Part shown: positions 6,501 through 9,155 of the stretch, piece after piece
Numbering within the stretch: position 1 is the first letter of the stretch
Layout: each line of letters begins with the position of its first letter
From: Anaerolineales bacterium
GTDB taxonomy: Bacteria > Chloroflexota > Anaerolineae > Anaerolineales > UBA4823
Direction: 5' to 3'
Length of the DNA stretch: 9,155 nucleotides
NCBI GenBank assembly: GCA_022865865.1
Contig: JALHTN010000069.1
Coordinates: 1-9,155 of the forward strand
The notes under the pieces: generated by a model
What the model was told of the DNA's origin: nothing
What the model saw: the letters and a program-made list of their open reading frames with translations, nothing else
Databases searched by the model: none
Made by a program: the position numbers and the translations under genes

Positions 6501-9155
6501 ATGACAAATTTACTAATTTGGGTTAATGGGAACGAAAAGACCGTAGAGATTAATGAGGGGGAGATGCTGGCGGATGTGCTGAGGTATCGATTGTCTCTCA
6601 CGGGTACAAAGGTGAGCTGCAACGAATCGGAATGTGGAGTTTGCACCGTTCTCATCGATGGCTTGCCGGTGCTCTCATGCAATTATCCTGCCCAAAAAGC
6701 TGACGGCAAGCAAATCACGACGATCGAGGGTTTATCAAAGAATGGGAAATTACATCCTTTACAGGAGGCATTCGTTAAACATGGAGCGGTGCAGTGCGGA
6801 TTTTGCACTCCAGGTCAGATTATGACTGCCGCGGCGCTGCTGGACGAAACTCCTGAACCCAGCAGTGCTGAAATCGAGTATGCATTGACCGACACACTTT
6901 GCCGCTGCGGTGCCTATCCAGCAATTCTCAAGGCCATCCAGGCTGCAGCCAACAATATTAATCATGGAATACCAATCGATTACCCAACTTTGGAATACGA
7001 AAGCGACCTGGAAGTTGTTGGACGAGTTATCCAGCGTCCTGAAGCAGTAGCGAAGGTGAGTGGGGAAGCGATTTTTACAGATGATATCAATTTGCCGGGA
7101 ATGCTTTATGGAGCCACCCTGCGGGCTGGCATCCCCCATGCGCTCGTAAATAAGATTGACATCACCAAGGCGAAGAAGCTGCCCGGAGTGTATGCTGTGC
7201 TGACCGCAGCGGATATTCCCGGGCGGGTGAATCATGGTTTGGTAATACAGGATTGGCCTGCTTTAGTTGGCGTTGGTCAAAAAGTGCGCTATGTGGGTGA
7301 TGCAGTGGTAATTGTTGCGGCTGAAAGCCAAGCGATCGCACAGGGTGCACTGGATATGATTGAAGTGGATTATGAACCTTTACCAGTTGTCGCTGACCCG
7401 GTTAAAGCAAAAACACCGGATGCGCCCAAGTTACATACAGGCGGGAACTTGCTCAAGCACATCAAGGTGAATAAAGGTGATATAGAACAGGGCTTCAAAC
7501 AAAGCGATGTGATTTACGAGGAAACCTTTTTTACCCCCTCTTATGAGCACGCCTTCATGGAGCCTGAATGCAGCATCGCCAGCCTGACAGATGATGGTCG
7601 CATTGAAATCTATGTTGGTTCTCAAATTCCGTATGCAGACCGGGAACAAGTAGCAGCGGCACTGGACATTCCTCAAACCCAAGTGCGTGTGAGAGGTCCC
7701 TTAATTGGTGGTGGATTTGGCGGAAAGGAAGATATTGTTGGACAGATCCATGCCGCATTATTGGCACAAGCAACCCATAAACCTGTCAAGATCTTATACG
7801 ACCGGCACGAAAGTATGCTGGTCCATCCCAAACGCCATGCTACTCAAATCAAGATCAAACTGGGGTTGAAAGGAGATGGCACGATAACCGCCGCTCAAAC
7901 GGAACTTTATGGTGATACGGGCGCCTATGCCTCCCTCGGTACGAAGGTGATGGGAAGGGCAACCACTCACTCTACAGGGCCCTATATAGTGCCCCATGTC
8001 AAGATAGATTGCTACGCCATGTATACAAACAACCCCCCTTCTGGTGCCTTCCGTGGTTTTGGTGCACTGCAGGCAGCTTTCGCGATTGAATGCATGATCG
8101 ATCAGGTTGCAGAAAAAATGGGGCTTGATCCGATTGAGCTGCGGCGGAAGAATGCCCTGCGACCAGACTCAATTACAAATACTGGACAGCACCTTAAAGA
8201 TAGCGTTGGATTGATTGAGTGCATCGACACTACCAGAGCGGAGATGATGAAATATACAAATGGAAAAGACCCATTTGTCTCCCGTCTTGTGGATGGGTCA
8301 CCCGGAAAAAGGAGAGCCTGGGGATTTGCAGTGGCATTCAAGAACACGGGACTGGGTGAAGGTGCACCCGACAAAGCCATCGCTGAGGTTGAGTTGCTGA
8401 AAGATGGTTCTGCAGAGGCGCGCATCTCATCAGCCGAAATTGGCCAGGGTCTGGTGACGGTACTGCAGATGGTAACAGCCCAGGAATTGGGTTTGCCGGT
8501 TGAGCGAGTACGGGTCTTATTGTCTGATACTGATCTAACCCCAGATGGTGGACCAACTACGGGTTCCAGGCAGACCTATATCTCTGGAAACGCGGTCAAA
8601 CTTGCTGCCAGTTCTCTACGTGAAGCCATGCAAGCCACGCTGTCAGAACGGTATGATATCGCCCCCCAGGAAATTAAATTCGTTGAGGGACTTGCTCAAA
8701 TTAATGGGCACGAAGTCCCGTATGCAAAAGTCGTTGATTTAATGAAGGAAGAGGGGCGTGAGCCGAAGGTGTTGTACGAATATTGGGCTCCAGAGACATA
8801 TCCCCTGGATCAGGCTGGGGATAAACATTTTGCCTACTCATATGCTGCCCAGGCGGTGGAAATTGAAGTTAATTTGAAAACCGGCCAGGTCCAGGTTCTG
8901 CGAGTTATCGGTGCGACAGATGTTGGCAAAGCCATCAATCCCCTGGGATTGCAGGGGCAGGTGGAAGGCGGCATTATCATGGGGATTGGCCACGCCTTGA
9001 CAGAAGAATTTATCGTCGAAGATGGTATAGTTTTCACTGATCATTTAGCTCGCTACCGCATGCCTTCGATCAAACATATTCCCGAAGAGATCAAAACGAT
9101 CGTCGTTGAACATCCCACCGAAGATGGTCCTTATGGTGCCAAAGGCGTCGGGGAG
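6501..9155 (+). CDS. Fused [2Fe-2S]/molybdopterin catalytic subunit of a xanthine dehydrogenase-family hydroxylase (XdhD-like), 3'-truncated
   Basis: One frame is open without a stop from ATG 6501 to the last base, giving 885 residues. Residues 1-155 are a complete small subunit: Cys40, Cys45, Cys48 and Cys60 form the first [2Fe-2S] site, and Cys99, Cys102, Cys134 and Cys136 (QCGFCTPG and LCRCGAYP) the second. After a short linker, residues from about 172 form the molybdenum subunit: VIQRPEAVAKVSGEAIFTDD, then GGGFGGKED (403-411), GAFRGFGALQA (515-525), EIGQGLVTVLQ (646-656) and DVGKAINPLGLQGQVEGGI (807-825). The last seven residues are GAKGVGE, whose Glu885 is the expected catalytic base of the family. 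GAFRGFG rather than AYRGAGR argues against carbon monoxide dehydrogenase and for a purine or N-heterocycle hydroxylase. The domain order equals E. coli XdhD (about 956 residues), so around 70 residues lie beyond the window. GGAG at 6485-6488 is a somewhat distant ribosome binding site. The true substrate (xanthine, hypoxanthine, nicotinate-like) is open. Confidence 0.93.
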   Translation, partial: MTNLLIWVNGNEKTVEINEGEMLADVLRYRLSLTGTKVSCNESECGVCTVLIDGLPVLSCNYPAQKADGKQITTIEGLSKNGKLHPLQEAFVKHGAVQCGFCTPGQIMTAAALLDETPEPSSAEIEYALTDTLCRCGAYPAILKAIQAAANNINHGIPIDYPTLEYESDLEVVGRVIQRPEAVAKVSGEAIFTDDINLPGMLYGATLRAGIPHALVNKIDITKAKKLPGVYAVLTAADIPGRVNHGLVIQDWPALVGVGQKVRYVGDAVVIVAAESQAIAQGALDMIEVDYEPLPVVADPVKAKTPDAPKLHTGGNLLKHIKVNKGDIEQGFKQSDVIYEETFFTPSYEHAFMEPECSIASLTDDGRIEIYVGSQIPYADREQVAAALDIPQTQVRVRGPLIGGGFGGKEDIVGQIHAALLAQATHKPVKILYDRHESMLVHPKRHATQIKIKLGLKGDGTITAAQTELYGDTGAYASLGTKVMGRATTHSTGPYIVPHVKIDCYAMYTNNPPSGAFRGFGALQAAFAIECMIDQVAEKMGLDPIELRRKNALRPDSITNTGQHLKDSVGLIECIDTTRAEMMKYTNGKDPFVSRLVDGSPGKRRAWGFAVAFKNTGLGEGAPDKAIAEVELLKDGSAEARISSAEIGQGLVTVLQMVTAQELGLPVERVRVLLSDTDLTPDGGPTTGSRQTYISGNAVKLAASSLREAMQATLSERYDIAPQEIKFVEGLAQINGHEVPYAKVVDLMKEEGREPKVLYEYWAPETYPLDQAGDKHFAYSYAAQAVEIEVNLKTGQVQVLRVIGATDVGKAINPLGLQGQVEGGIIMGIGHALTEEFIVEDGIVFTDHLARYRMPSIKHIPEEIKTIVVEHPTEDGPYGAKGVGE

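Noticed and set aside
6501..9155. Aerobic-type carbon monoxide dehydrogenase large subunit
   Set aside because: The molybdenum loop reads GAFRGFG, the xanthine dehydrogenase form, without the AYRGAGR loop and its special cysteine.

Overview
The window reads as chromosomal DNA of an anaerobic bacterium. Base composition looks roughly balanced by eye, and every supported gene lies on the + strand. The anaerobe inference rests on a corrinoid-reactivation gene pair next to a molybdenum purine-hydroxylase module. Anaerolineae-type Chloroflexota or Clostridia would fit, but this is a guess from gene content and no taxonomic marker is present.

Region 1 (1-2431) is a corrinoid module. It holds the 3' part of a gene resembling the B12-dependent methionine synthase activation domain, with a C-terminal Cys cluster. 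This overlaps a 610-residue reductive activator of corrinoid proteins (RACo/RamA-like, DUF4445, ASKHA fold) with an N-terminal [2Fe-2S] domain. Such proteins return inactive Co(II) corrinoids to Co(I) for methyl transfer.

Region 2 (2432-3186) has no intact gene but is not empty. A 35-codon ORF with a good ribosome binding site looks like the start of a small multidrug/DMT (YdcZ-type) membrane protein. After it come pieces that resemble a monomethylamine:corrinoid methyltransferase (MtmB family), in two reading frames. The C-terminal piece is interrupted by an in-frame TAG, after which family-like sequence continues for 18 codons.

Region 3 (3187-9155) is a purine or N-heterocycle catabolism module. 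It contains an ATZ/TRZ amidohydrolase closest to 8-oxoguanine deaminase, a decayed xanthine dehydrogenase [2Fe-2S] subunit that has lost one cluster cysteine, a guanine/nucleoside deaminase with a TTG start, a xanthine dehydrogenase-family FAD subunit, and a fused [2Fe-2S]-molybdopterin catalytic subunit that is open from 6501 to the last base. The deaminase + deaminase + FAD subunit + fused Fe-S/Mo subunit set parallels the E. coli ssnA-guaD-ygfM-xdhD group. The likely joint role is deamination of guanine-type purines followed by hydroxylation at the molybdenum centre, with electrons passing through the two iron-sulfur clusters to FAD.

The most notable points are two gene remnants flanking one intact amidohydrolase, the amber codon inside a family known for pyrrolysine, and the fused Fe-S/Mo subunit.
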